This document shows, one piece after another, positions 33,129 through 40,983 of a DNA stretch of 64,000 nucleotides. Below the pieces are notes generated by a model, which was not told the DNA's origin, searched no databases, and saw nothing but the letters and a program-made list of their open reading frames with translations. Where the stretch lies: contig JAHBUY010000008.1 in assembly GCA_019637795.1 (NCBI GenBank), forward strand, positions 186,001 through 250,000, in the 5' to 3' direction. The DNA comes from a bacterium (GTDB taxonomy: Bacteria; Desulfobacterota; Binatia; HRBIN30; CADEER01). Both the position numbers and the translations under genes were made by a program. Every line of letters begins with the position of its first letter. The stretch's first letter is position 1.

Positions 33129-34220
33129 ATGGACACCATCATCGTCACCGGCGGCGCCGGCTTCATCGGATCGAACTTCGTGCGCCTGGCGCTGGCCGAG
33201 ACCGAGGCCCGGGTCGTCGTCCTCGACAAGCTCACCTACGCCGGCAACCTGGAGAGCCTGGACGACGTGCGGCGGCATCCGCGTTTCGCCTTCGTCCAGG
33301 GCGACATCGCCGACCGCGCTCTCCTCGACCGGCTGTTCGCCGAGCAGCAGCCGACGTGGGTGGTGAACTTCGCCGCCGAGAGCCACGTCGACCGTTCGAT
33401 CGACGGACCGCGCGCGTTCGTCGAGACCAACATCGTCGGCGCCTTCGAGCTGCTGGACGCCGCGCGCGCCCACCTGCGCGACCGCGAGCCGGCGGCGCGG
33501 GATCGCTTCCGCTTCCTGCACGTGTCGACCGACGAGGTCTACGGCAGCCTCGGGGCCAGCGGCCTGTTCAGCGAGACGACCCCGTACGCGCCGAACTCCC
33601 CGTACGCGGCATCGAAGGCGAGCGCCGATCACCTCGTCCGCGCCTACCACGAGACCTACGGGCTGCCGACGCTGATCACCAACTGCTCGAACAACTACGG
33701 TCCCTACCAGTATCCGGAGAAGCTGATCCCGCTGATGACCCTCAACGCGCTCGAGGGCACGGCGCTGCCGATCTACGGCGACGGCGGCAACGTGCGCGAC
33801 TGGCTCTACGTCGAGGATCACTGCGCCGGCATCCTGCTGGTGCTGCGCCGCGGCCAGGTGGGCGGCAAGTACAACATCGGCGGCGCCAACGAGCGCAGCA
33901 ATCTCGAGCTGGTCGACCGCCTGTGCGCGGTGCTCGACGAGCTGGCACCGGCGGCGGCGAACCCGGCGATGGTGGCGAAGGGACTCGCCAGCTACGCGGC
34001 GCTCAAGCGCTTCGTGCCGGACCGTCCGGGGCATGACCGCCGCTATGCGATCGACGCCGGCCTCATCCGGCGCGAGCTGGGCTGGACGCCGCGCTACGAC
34101 TTCGAGGCCGGCCTGCGCGCCACGGTGGCCTGGTATCTCGCCAACCGCGCGTGGTGCGGCGCCGTCCAGGCGGGCCGCTACGGCCGCGAACGACTCGGCA
34201 CGGTGGACCGGGTCGCCTGA
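33129..34220 (+). CDS. rfbB: dTDP-glucose 4,6-dehydratase
   Basis: This 363-residue extended SDR enzyme makes dTDP-4-keto-6-deoxyglucose. The NAD-binding GGAGFIGSN (residues 8-16), substrate block AAESHVDRSI, catalytic STDEVYG plus YAASKASADH, and NCSNNYGPYQYPEKLIP are all intact. GDGGNVRDWLYVEDHC is the dTDP-binding block. It is followed at 27 bp by rfbA and then rfbC, forming the core of dTDP-deoxysugar synthesis; the reductase rfbD is not adjacent. Confidence 0.97.
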   Translation: MDTIIVTGGAGFIGSNFVRLALAETEARVVVLDKLTYAGNLESLDDVRRHPRFAFVQGDIADRALLDRLFAEQQPTWVVNFAAESHVDRSIDGPRAFVETNIVGAFELLDAARAHLRDREPAARDRFRFLHVSTDEVYGSLGASGLFSETTPYAPNSPYAASKASADHLVRAYHETYGLPTLITNCSNNYGPYQYPEKLIPLMTLNALEGTALPIYGDGGNVRDWLYVEDHCAGILLVLRRGQVGGKYNIGGANERSNLELVDRLCAVLDELAPAAANPAMVAKGLASYAALKRFVPDRPGHDRRYAIDAGLIRRELGWTPRYDFEAGLRATVAWYLANRAWCGAVQAGRYGRERLGTVDRVA

Positions 34221-34247
34221 CGCGACCCGAGGGGGGACGCATCGACC

Positions 34248-35120
34248 ATGCGCAAGGGCATCATCCTCGCCGGGGGGTCCGGCACGCGGCTGTATCCGCT
34301 GACGCGCGCCGTCAGCAAGCAGCTCATGCCGATCTACGACAAGCCGATGATCTACTACCCGCTCTCGACGTTGATGCTGTCGGGCATCCGCGAGGTGCTG
34401 GTGATCACCACGCCGCACGAGCAGGAGGGCTTCCGGCGCGTGCTGGAGGACGGCCGCAGCCTCGGCCTCGAGATCCAGTACGCGACGCAGCCGAGCCCGG
34501 ACGGCATCGCGCAGGCGTTCCTGATCGGCGAGTCGTTCATCGCCGGGCAGCCGGTGACCCTGGCGCTCGGCGACAACATCTTCTACGGGCACGGCTTCCC
34601 CGACATCCTGCGCCGGGCCGCCGAACGCCGCGACGGCGCGACGGTGTTCGGCTACTGGGTGAAGGATCCCGAGCGCTACGGCGTCGTCGAGTTCGATGCC
34701 GACGGGCGCGCGGTGCGCCTCGAGGAGAAGCCGCAGGCGCCGCGGTCGCCGTACGCGGTCACCGGGCTGTACTTCTACGACCGCCAGGTCGTCGACATCG
34801 CGCGCGCGCTCACGCCCTCGGCGCGCGGCGAGCTCGAGATCACCGACGTCAACATCGCCTACCTGCGCCAGGGCGCGCTGCACGTCGAGAAGCTCGGCCG
34901 CGGCATCGCCTGGCTCGACACCGGCACCCACGAGGCGCTGCTGCAGGCGTCGACCTTCATCCAGGCGATCGAGGAGCGGCAGGGGCTGAAGGTCGCCTGC
35001 CTCGAGGAGATCGCGCTGCGCATGGGGTACATCACCGCCGGCGATGTCGAACGCATCGCGGGGTCGATGAAGAACAGCTCGTACGGCCAGTACCTGCTGC
35101 GCGTGCTCGAGCAGGGCTGA
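34248..35120 (+). CDS. rfbA: Glucose-1-phosphate thymidylyltransferase
   Basis: This 290-residue enzyme forms dTDP-glucose from dTTP and glucose-1-phosphate. The nucleotide-binding GIILAGGSGTRLYPLTRAVS, YDKPMIYYPLSTLML, GDNIFYGHGF, VVEFDADGRAVRLEEKP and GLYFYD blocks are complete, and the C-terminus RIAGSMKNSSYGQYL is typical. ATG 34248 is preceded by a GGGGGG stretch. It sits between rfbB and rfbC (4-bp gap to rfbC). Confidence 0.97.
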   Translation: MRKGIILAGGSGTRLYPLTRAVSKQLMPIYDKPMIYYPLSTLMLSGIREVLVITTPHEQEGFRRVLEDGRSLGLEIQYATQPSPDGIAQAFLIGESFIAGQPVTLALGDNIFYGHGFPDILRRAAERRDGATVFGYWVKDPERYGVVEFDADGRAVRLEEKPQAPRSPYAVTGLYFYDRQVVDIARALTPSARGELEITDVNIAYLRQGALHVEKLGRGIAWLDTGTHEALLQASTFIQAIEERQGLKVACLEEIALRMGYITAGDVERIAGSMKNSSYGQYLLRVLEQG

Positions 35121-35124
35121 GGCG

Positions 35125-35679
35125 ATGCGCGTCCGCCAGACCGAGCTGCCCGGCGTCGTCGTGATCGAGCCCGCCGTGCATCGCGACGAGCGCGGGTTCT
35201 TCCTCGAGACCTACCACGCCGACAAGTACCGCGCGGCGGGCCTCACCCTGCCGTTCGTCCAGGACAACCACTCGCGCTCGGCGCCGGGGATCCTGCGCGG
35301 CCTGCACGCGCAGCTCGGCGCGCCGCTCGGCAAGCTGGTGCGCTGCGTGCGCGGCGCGATCTTCGACGTCGCGGTCGACGTCCGCCGCGGCTCGCCCCAC
35401 TTCCGTCGCTGGGTGGGGGTGACGCTGTCGGAGGACACCTGCCACCAGCTCTGGGTGCCGCCGGGGTTCCTGCACGGCTTCTGCGTCGTCGCCGGCCCGG
35501 CGGAGGTCGAGTACAAGTGCACCGCGCTGTGGGATCCGACGCAGGAGATCGCCGTGCGCTGGAACGATCCGCAGCTCGCCATCGCCTGGCCGATCGCCAC
35601 CCCACGGCTCTCCGACAAGGACGCCGCCGCCCCTCTGCTGGAGGCGGTCTACGACCGCCTGCCGGAGTACGAAGCGTAG
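35125..35679 (+). CDS. rfbC: dTDP-4-dehydrorhamnose 3,5-epimerase
   Basis: This 184-residue cupin-fold epimerase acts on dTDP-4-keto-6-deoxyglucose. Family blocks include HRDERGFFLETYHADKY, FVQDNHSRSAPGILRGLHAQ (catalytic His), RCVRGAIFDVAVDVRRGSP, WVPPGFLHGFCVV and YKCTALWDP. Length is normal. The product would need RfbD to give dTDP-L-rhamnose, and no rfbD is visible here. It is followed by 161 bp without a clear feature before a small zinc-ribbon gene. Confidence 0.96.
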   Translation: MRVRQTELPGVVVIEPAVHRDERGFFLETYHADKYRAAGLTLPFVQDNHSRSAPGILRGLHAQLGAPLGKLVRCVRGAIFDVAVDVRRGSPHFRRWVGVTLSEDTCHQLWVPPGFLHGFCVVAGPAEVEYKCTALWDPTQEIAVRWNDPQLAIAWPIATPRLSDKDAAAPLLEAVYDRLPEYEA

Positions 35680-35840
35680 GCGCCACCCGCGGCCGCCCGG
35701 CAGAGGGCTGGCGCAGGCTCGGACGGTCCTGCGGCGGCGCGACGCGTCATCGCGCGCCCGCGGGCGCCGCGGCCAGCGGCACATTTCCGTTGCATTACAC
35801 CCCCGGCGTTTCGCAGCATGAGGAACAGGGGTTCGAGCCG

Positions 35841-35981
35841 ATGGAGTGTCCGATGTGCGACCAGCCCATGACGCACCAGGGCTATTTCAGTTGGGCGTGC
35901 GACGGCTGCGGCCACCGCTGCGAGGGCGATTTGCCGGCCCACCTGGCGCGCCAGCCGGCGGAGGATGACCCGACGCCGTAG
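35841..35981 (+). CDS. 46-residue zinc-ribbon protein
   Basis: This short protein contains CPMC near the N-terminus and CDGC about 16 residues later (ECPMCDQPM, WACDGCGHRCEGD), making a minimal zinc ribbon. It may bind zinc or nucleic acid or be an accessory factor. ATG 35841 was preferred because upstream in-frame codons overlap rfbC in another frame and lack family character. It is convergent with the caspase-like lipoprotein gene, 6 bp away. The cysteine spacing supports it as a real gene despite its size. Confidence 0.6.
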   Translation: MECPMCDQPMTHQGYFSWACDGCGHRCEGDLPAHLARQPAEDDPTP

Positions 35982-35987
35982 CGTCGC

Positions 35988-38354
35988 CTACTTCTTCTTC
36001 GCCGGGCTCTTCGCCGCGCTGTAGGTCCAGCCGTCGATGCCGAGGCCGGCGGCGGCGCTGTATCCGGTCTTGTACGACTGCACCGTGCCGGCGCCGTCGA
36101 CCAGCACGAAGGTCGGCGTGCCGCTGACGCCGTAGGCCTGGAAGGCGCTGCGGTAGGGGTCGACCGCGACGGTCTCGGGAAAGGGCTCGGTCCGCTCCTT
36201 GAAGAACTGGTCGAGTTGCTGCGGGTCCTCGTCGGTGACGGCGATGACCTCGATGTCACGCGCCCGGGCGAACGCCATCACCTCCGGCACCGAGAACTTG
36301 CAGGGCACGCACCACGTCGCCCAGAAGAAGAGGAGATGCGGCTTGCCGGCGGCGAGCCGTTGGTCGCCGCGATAGGCGCTGACCTTGGCGAGCGGTGGCG
36401 CGGGGCTGCCGACCTTCGGCGGACCCGGCAGCTCCGGCATCTTGATCGGGTAGGGCTCGGGCCGCAGCACCACCTGCTGGACGTGGCCCGCGCGCGCCAC
36501 CTCGAGCGGCGCCGGCTCGTTGATCTCGCGCCGCATCGTCCATTCCCGCACCTGGTGCGGCTCCTGGAACGGCGCCGCCGGCGGCCCGAGGATGACGTCG
36601 CCGACCTCGAGCCCGGCCTTGGCGGCGGGCGAATCCGGGTAGACGGTCATCACGGTGACCGCGCCGCCCGTCTGCTGGTCGCGGGCGCGCTGCGCGTCGG
36701 TGAGCGGTTTGAACTGGATGCCCATCCAGGCCGGCATCACCGCCTGCACGACGCGCCGATCGTCGTCGAGCGGCGGGAACGAGGTCGGCGGTGCCATGGC
36801 TGCGGCGGTGGCGACCGAGGGATCGGCGAGGAAGTTGACGTCCTCGCAGGCCAGCAACGCGGCATAGGTGTCGCGTTCGGCCGGCGTGCCGCGCTCGGCG
36901 AGGTACACGCGCCCGGCGATCTGGGTGAGAATGGCGCGCAGGCGCAGGACGACGCCGAGCCGCACCTCCATGCGGTAAGCGGCCTGCGACGCCGCCTCGG
37001 TGCGCGCGCGCAGGAGCGCCAGGCGATCGCTGGTGGCGGCGTCCTTGGCGGTGAAGGCGCCGAGCGCCTCCGCGAGCTCGTCGCCGAGCGTCTCGCGCCC
37101 GGCGGGATCGAGGTCGGCGATGACCGTCGGCGCCAGGCGCTCCTTCCAGCGCGGATCGGCGGCGAGGAAGCGCTCGAAGTTCTGCTCCTTGAGGGAGTCG
37201 AGCGCCTCATGCCAGCGATCGGCGTAGGTGCGGAGCTGTTCGCTGACCTGCGGCAGGATGCGGGTCTGCAGCTCGAGCTCGCCGAGCGAGCGCGGGCTGA
37301 ACATGCCGAAGGTCGAGCCGACGCGGTCGAGCAGTCGGATCTCCGGCTCCCAGCGGGCGCGGTTCTTGAAGGCGTCGTTGATGTACGCGTCGGCGACCTC
37401 GGTCTCGGTCGTGTTCTCGCGTTTCGCCTGCGCCTGCAGGAGCTGTTGCAGATAGAAGTCGGACGTCGTGTTCGGCACGTCCGGGGAGTCGTCGCTGACC
37501 AGCACCCGCCGCTGCGCTTCCGGCATGCGGCCGACGGCGCGCAGCGCCTCGAAGAAGCGGTGCGAGTGGCCGACGCCATCGCGCCCCAGGTTCTCGGGGT
37601 AGCAGCCATAGGCCGGGCGGTCGGCGGTGGACGCGAAGTAGCCGCACTGCCGGCCGTTCGGCGTCAGCTCGCCGGGGCGCGGCAGGATCGCGTTGGCGAA
37701 CGAGCCGCCGAAGCACTGCGACATCAGCATGACGACGTGCACGTCGGGGTCGAGCTCGGCGAGGAGCTGGCGGAGCTGCTCGACGGTCAGCTTCTCGTTC
37801 CACAGCACGATGCTGTTGTTGGCCAGATCGGTCTTGTTCTGCTCGCCGTGGTCGGTGACGTAGAGGAGCAGCGTGTCGCCGCCGTGCAGCCGTTTGCCCT
37901 CGGTGGTGAACCAGGCGTGCAGCGCCTCGTAGGTCGCCGGCCGCAGCGTGTAGCCGTCGACGGCGGAATCGACGAACTGCACCGGCCGCAGCAACTGGGC
38001 GGCGCGCGGCGGCAGCAGCCAGGCGTCGCCGCTGTCGTCCGGACGGGCGCGGGTCGCCAGGTCGGCGCTGGGGTCGGGACCGTCCGAGGAGAAGATGACC
38101 ACGTCGTCGGCGGCGGCGCCGCTGGCGTGGAGGAATTCGACCAGGGTGCGGACGTGGGTCAGGTGCGACTGGAAGTTGCTCTGCTTCTTGCCGCCGCCGT
38201 TGATCAGCAGCGCCTTGAACGCGCCCGGCCCCTCGGTGATCGGGGGGGGCGGCGGCGGGCTCGCCGGCGCCGGGGAGCGACAGGCGCTGAGCGCGGCGAG
38301 CAGGGCGAGAACGAGCGCGAGTGGCAGGGCGCGACGCGCGGGCGAGTCACACAT
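35988..38354 (-). CDS. Lipoprotein with caspase/legumain-like, PDZ and thioredoxin domains
   Basis: This 788-residue protein starts with a lipoprotein signal (lipobox LSAC, C25) and a Pro-rich linker. A caspase/C13-like peptidase domain spans about residues 43-320, with catalytic H169 in LYVTDHGE and C214 in LMSQCFGGSF. A helical middle (about 320-520) precedes a PDZ domain (VTVMTVYPDSPAAKAGLEVG, about 545-620). A TlpA-type thioredoxin domain follows, with WCVPC at 681-685 and cis-Pro VSGTPTFVLV. It should face the periplasm, anchored in a membrane by lipid. The combination of protease, PDZ and redox domains in one chain is unusual. It is followed upstream by an inverted-repeat element. Confidence 0.88.
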   Translation of the reverse strand: MCDSPARRALPLALVLALLAALSACRSPAPASPPPPPPITEGPGAFKALLINGGGKKQSNFQSHLTHVRTLVEFLHASGAAADDVVIFSSDGPDPSADLATRARPDDSGDAWLLPPRAAQLLRPVQFVDSAVDGYTLRPATYEALHAWFTTEGKRLHGGDTLLLYVTDHGEQNKTDLANNSIVLWNEKLTVEQLRQLLAELDPDVHVVMLMSQCFGGSFANAILPRPGELTPNGRQCGYFASTADRPAYGCYPENLGRDGVGHSHRFFEALRAVGRMPEAQRRVLVSDDSPDVPNTTSDFYLQQLLQAQAKRENTTETEVADAYINDAFKNRARWEPEIRLLDRVGSTFGMFSPRSLGELELQTRILPQVSEQLRTYADRWHEALDSLKEQNFERFLAADPRWKERLAPTVIADLDPAGRETLGDELAEALGAFTAKDAATSDRLALLRARTEAASQAAYRMEVRLGVVLRLRAILTQIAGRVYLAERGTPAERDTYAALLACEDVNFLADPSVATAAAMAPPTSFPPLDDDRRVVQAVMPAWMGIQFKPLTDAQRARDQQTGGAVTVMTVYPDSPAAKAGLEVGDVILGPPAAPFQEPHQVREWTMRREINEPAPLEVARAGHVQQVVLRPEPYPIKMPELPGPPKVGSPAPPLAKVSAYRGDQRLAAGKPHLLFFWATWCVPCKFSVPEVMAFARARDIEVIAVTDEDPQQLDQFFKERTEPFPETVAVDPYRSAFQAYGVSGTPTFVLVDGAGTVQSYKTGYSAAAGLGIDGWTYSAAKSPAKKK

Positions 38355-38446
38355 GCAGCCTGCGAATCTAGCAGAGGCGTCGCGTCGGCCAAACCGGTGG
38401 GCCCCGCGCCGGCGCCACGGGAGTCAACCTCGATACGAAAAACACC

Positions 38447-38736
38447 TTCACCACGGAGGCACGGAGGGTGCAGCGTCGGAATGGCCGGGTGGGTGCGATC
38501 CCTATGGCGGCTTTGCCCAATAAAGGTTGCTAGGTTGTTAGTTGTTAGGTTGTTAGTCTCAGAGGCCGTTCAGGCCTAACAACTAACAACCTAGCAACCT
38601 AACAACCTGGGGCTGCCTCGCGCGAGCAGCGAAGTCTTGGGCAAGGCCCCCCATGGCCATTGCTGATGGCGTTGAGGATCTCGACCCCGAACCCTCTTGT
38701 CCAGGTTCCTCCGTGTCTCCGTGCCTCCGTGGTGAA
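38447..38736. repeat. 290-bp nested inverted-repeat (MITE-like) element
   Basis: A perfect 19-bp terminal inverted repeat lies at 38447-38465 and 38718-38736 (starts TTCACCACGGAGGCACGGA). Inside are an imperfect middle repeat (38501-38520 against 38637-38656, 15 of 20 matching) and a perfect 25-bp inner palindrome (38524-38548/38576-38600). It contains no ORF of substance and is less GC-rich than its surroundings. It fills the 402-bp gap between the caspase/thioredoxin gene and a small gene. Terminal sequences of this type recur in many environmental genomes, so a dispersed non-autonomous element is likely. Confidence 0.75.
38524..38600. repeat. Inner perfect 25-bp palindrome built of TTGTTAG-like units
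   Basis: Positions 38524-38548 are exactly complementary to 38576-38600, with a 27-nt loop. The arms consist of overlapping GGTTGTTAG / TTGTTAG direct repeats that continue past the palindrome on both sides (38549-38556 and 38601-38608). It would form a very stable cruciform or RNA hairpin. Confidence 0.85.
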
Positions 38737-38756
38737 ATGCCTTCGTGACATCAGGG

Positions 38757-38981
38757 TCAACTCTCGTCCCCGTCCCCGTCCTCGACCCAGATGAAGTGGG
38801 CGCCGCAGTGCAGGCAGACGGCGTCGAGATAGTAGATGCCGCGCACGCTGCCGAGCGCCAGGCGCTGACGGTGCGTGCCGCCGCTGCCGTCGCGACACTC
38901 GTGCACCACCGATCGGCCCTCGCCACTGACCGGCGTGCGCTCGGGCGACTTGAGCGGCGTGAAGGTGACGATGGTCGGCAC
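38757..38981 (-). CDS. Small uncharacterised protein with a CxxC motif
   Basis: This 74-residue protein starts at GTG 38979-38981 (VPTIVTFTPL), has a basic middle and a CLHCGAHFIW segment, and ends in an acidic tail. An HEC and the CxxC could together bind a metal. No family was recognised. Its stop lies 21 bp from the inverted-repeat element, so the element forms its 3' flank. It lies just upstream of metF on the opposite end of the same strand, with 6 bp to the metF stop. Confidence 0.55.
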   Translation of the reverse strand: MPTIVTFTPLKSPERTPVSGEGRSVVHECRDGSGGTHRQRLALGSVRGIYYLDAVCLHCGAHFIWVEDGDGDES

Positions 38982-38987
38982 GGGCGT

Positions 38988-39851
38988 TCACCGCCGCAGC
39001 GCGGCGAGGATCGCCGCCGTCGCCGGCGATTGGTTGAGGGTGTAGAAATGGATGCCCGGCGCGCCGCGTGCCAGGAGATCGCGGCACTGGGCGAGGGCGT
39101 GCGCGATGCCGACGTCGAGCACCGCGGCGTCGGAGCCGGCGGCCTGCAACTGGTCGCGCAGCGGCGCCGGGATGCGGGCGCCGCAGAGGCTGGTGATGCG
39201 CTCGATCTGCGGCACGTTGGTGATCGGCATGATGCCGGGGAGGATCGGCACCGTGATCCCGGCGCGGCGCGCGCGCTCGACGAAGGCGAAGTAGTCCCGG
39301 TTGTCGTAGAAGAGTTGGGTGATGATCACCTGCGCGCCGGCGTCGACCTTGCGGCGCAGGTGGGCGACGTCGCGGTCGAGGTCGCGGCATTCCGGATGGC
39401 CCTCCGGGTAGCCGGCGCCGGCCAGGCAGAACGGATAGCCGCGCTCGCGGATGAAGGCGACGAGCTCGCTGGCGTAGCCGAAGCCGTTCGCCGGTCGCAC
39501 GAAGGCGGTCTCGCCGCGCGGCGGATCGCCGCGCAGGGCCAGCACGTTCTCGAGCTCGGCGGCGACGAGGCGGTCGAGAATGGCGGCGATCTCGTCGCGC
39601 GAGTGGCCGACGCAGGTCAGATGCGCCATGGCCTCGATGCCCTGCTCGCGCTTGATGCGGCCGACGATCTCGATCGTCTTCTCGCGCGTCGTGCCGCCGG
39701 CCCCGTAGGTGACCGAGACGAAGCTCGGCGCCAGCGGCCGCAGCTTGTCGATCGTCTGCAGCAGGCTGCGCTCGCCGGCCTCGCTCTTCGGCGGAAAGAA
39801 CTCGAACGAGAACACCGGGCGCGCCTGGCCGAAGAGGTCGCGGATGCGCAT
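38988..39851 (-). CDS. metF: Methylenetetrahydrofolate reductase
   Basis: This 287-residue FAD-dependent TIM-barrel enzyme reduces 5,10-methylene-THF to 5-methyl-THF for methionine synthesis. Typical blocks are SFEFFPPKSEAGE, FVSVTYGAGGTTREKT, AHLTCVGHSRDEI, LALRGDPPRGE, GAGYPEGHPE, KVDAGAQVIITQLFYDN and the C-terminal GIHFYTLNQSPA. Length is normal. ATG is at 39849-39851. It is divergent from a dehydrogenase gene with 123 bp between. Confidence 0.97.
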   Translation of the reverse strand: MRIRDLFGQARPVFSFEFFPPKSEAGERSLLQTIDKLRPLAPSFVSVTYGAGGTTREKTIEIVGRIKREQGIEAMAHLTCVGHSRDEIAAILDRLVAAELENVLALRGDPPRGETAFVRPANGFGYASELVAFIRERGYPFCLAGAGYPEGHPECRDLDRDVAHLRRKVDAGAQVIITQLFYDNRDYFAFVERARRAGITVPILPGIMPITNVPQIERITSLCGARIPAPLRDQLQAAGSDAAVLDVGIAHALAQCRDLLARGAPGIHFYTLNQSPATAAILAALRR

Positions 39852-39974
39852 AACCGGGCGACTCTAGAGGAAAGGTCGCGGCGAGAGCAACGGCGTCGCG
39901 CCGCGCTGCCCGATGTGAGCCAGCGCCCGCCGGTCGCTTTACAAACGCCGGCGCGGCACCGAGAGTGCCGGGCG

Positions 39975-40973
39975 ATGAAGCTGGTGGCGTTCTTCCATCT
40001 GAAGGAGGTGCGGTGGTCGCTGCCGGACGAGCGGCTCGCCGCCTGGCGGGCCCGCTTCCCGTCGCTCGAGGTGGCGTCGGTCGAGGACGAGGCCGCGCTG
40101 CCGGCGGCGCTGGCGGACGCCGACGTCTTCGTCGGCTGGCGCCTTCCGCCCGAGCACTTCGGCGGCGCGCGGCGGCTGCGCTGGATCCATTCCGCGTCGG
40201 CGGGGATCGAGGAGTCGCTCTATCCGGCGCTGCTCGCCAGCGCCGTCGTGCTGACCAATTCGACCGGCCTGCACTCGGTGTGCATCCCGGAGCACATCGT
40301 CGGCCAGATGCTGGTGCTGGCGCGCAACTTCCACGAGGCGGTGCGGCTGCAGGCGCGTGGGGAATGGAATCGCTTCGCGGTCATCGCCCACCAGGGCGGC
40401 CTGCGCGAGCTCCACGGGTCGAACCTGGCGATCCTCGGCGCCGGCCCGATCGGCGCCAACCTGGCGCGCATGGCGGCGGCGCTGGGGATGCGCGTCCGGG
40501 TGATGCGGCGCGACGCCCGCCAGCCGGTCGCGCACGCTGAAGCGGTGGTGCCGCCCGCCGAGCTGCACGCCCTGCTCGGCTGGGCCGATTTCGTGGTCCT
40601 CGCCGTGCCGCTCACCGACGAGACGCGCGGCCTGATCGGCGCCGCCGAGCTGCGGGCGATGCGGTCGAGCGCCTACCTGATCAACGTCGCCCGCGGCGAG
40701 GTGGTCGACGAGGCGGAGCTGGTGCGTTGCCTGCGCAGCGGCGCCATCGCCGGCGCGGCGCTCGACGTCTTCAGCGAGGAGCCGCTGCCGCCCGAGCACC
40801 CGCTCTGGTCGCTGACCAACGCCCTGCTCACGCCGCACATCTCGGGTTACACGGCGACCTACTTCGACCGCATGCTGGCGCTGTTCGAGGACAACCTCGG
40901 CCGCTTCCTCGCCGGGCAGCCGCTGCGCAACGTCGTCGACAAGCGGCGCGGATACGCGCCGGGCGGCGGGTAG
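39975..40973 (+). CDS. D-isomer-specific 2-hydroxyacid dehydrogenase family protein
   Basis: This 332-residue NAD(P)-dependent enzyme has the nucleotide-binding LAILGAGPIGANLARMA (GxGxxG), VINVARG-type active-site Arg in YLINVARGEVVDE, a Glu in LDVFSEEPLP, and catalytic His in LTPHISGYT. Unlike glyoxylate reductases, the first part contains IHSASAGIEE and NSTGLHSVCIPEHIVG, typical of the 'phosphoglycerate dehydrogenase-like' subgroup. The substrate is unknown. It is convergent with a Gfo/Idh/MocA gene 10 bp away. Confidence 0.92.
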   Translation: MKLVAFFHLKEVRWSLPDERLAAWRARFPSLEVASVEDEAALPAALADADVFVGWRLPPEHFGGARRLRWIHSASAGIEESLYPALLASAVVLTNSTGLHSVCIPEHIVGQMLVLARNFHEAVRLQARGEWNRFAVIAHQGGLRELHGSNLAILGAGPIGANLARMAAALGMRVRVMRRDARQPVAHAEAVVPPAELHALLGWADFVVLAVPLTDETRGLIGAAELRAMRSSAYLINVARGEVVDEAELVRCLRSGAIAGAALDVFSEEPLPPEHPLWSLTNALLTPHISGYTATYFDRMLALFEDNLGRFLAGQPLRNVVDKRRGYAPGGG

Positions 40974-40983
40974 GGAAGGGGGC

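Noticed and set aside
38524..38608. Repeated TTGTTAG-type units that might suggest a CRISPR or tandem repeat array
   Set aside because: The units are 7-9 nt, overlap without spacers and form one palindrome; no spacer-repeat periodicity and no cas genes are present.
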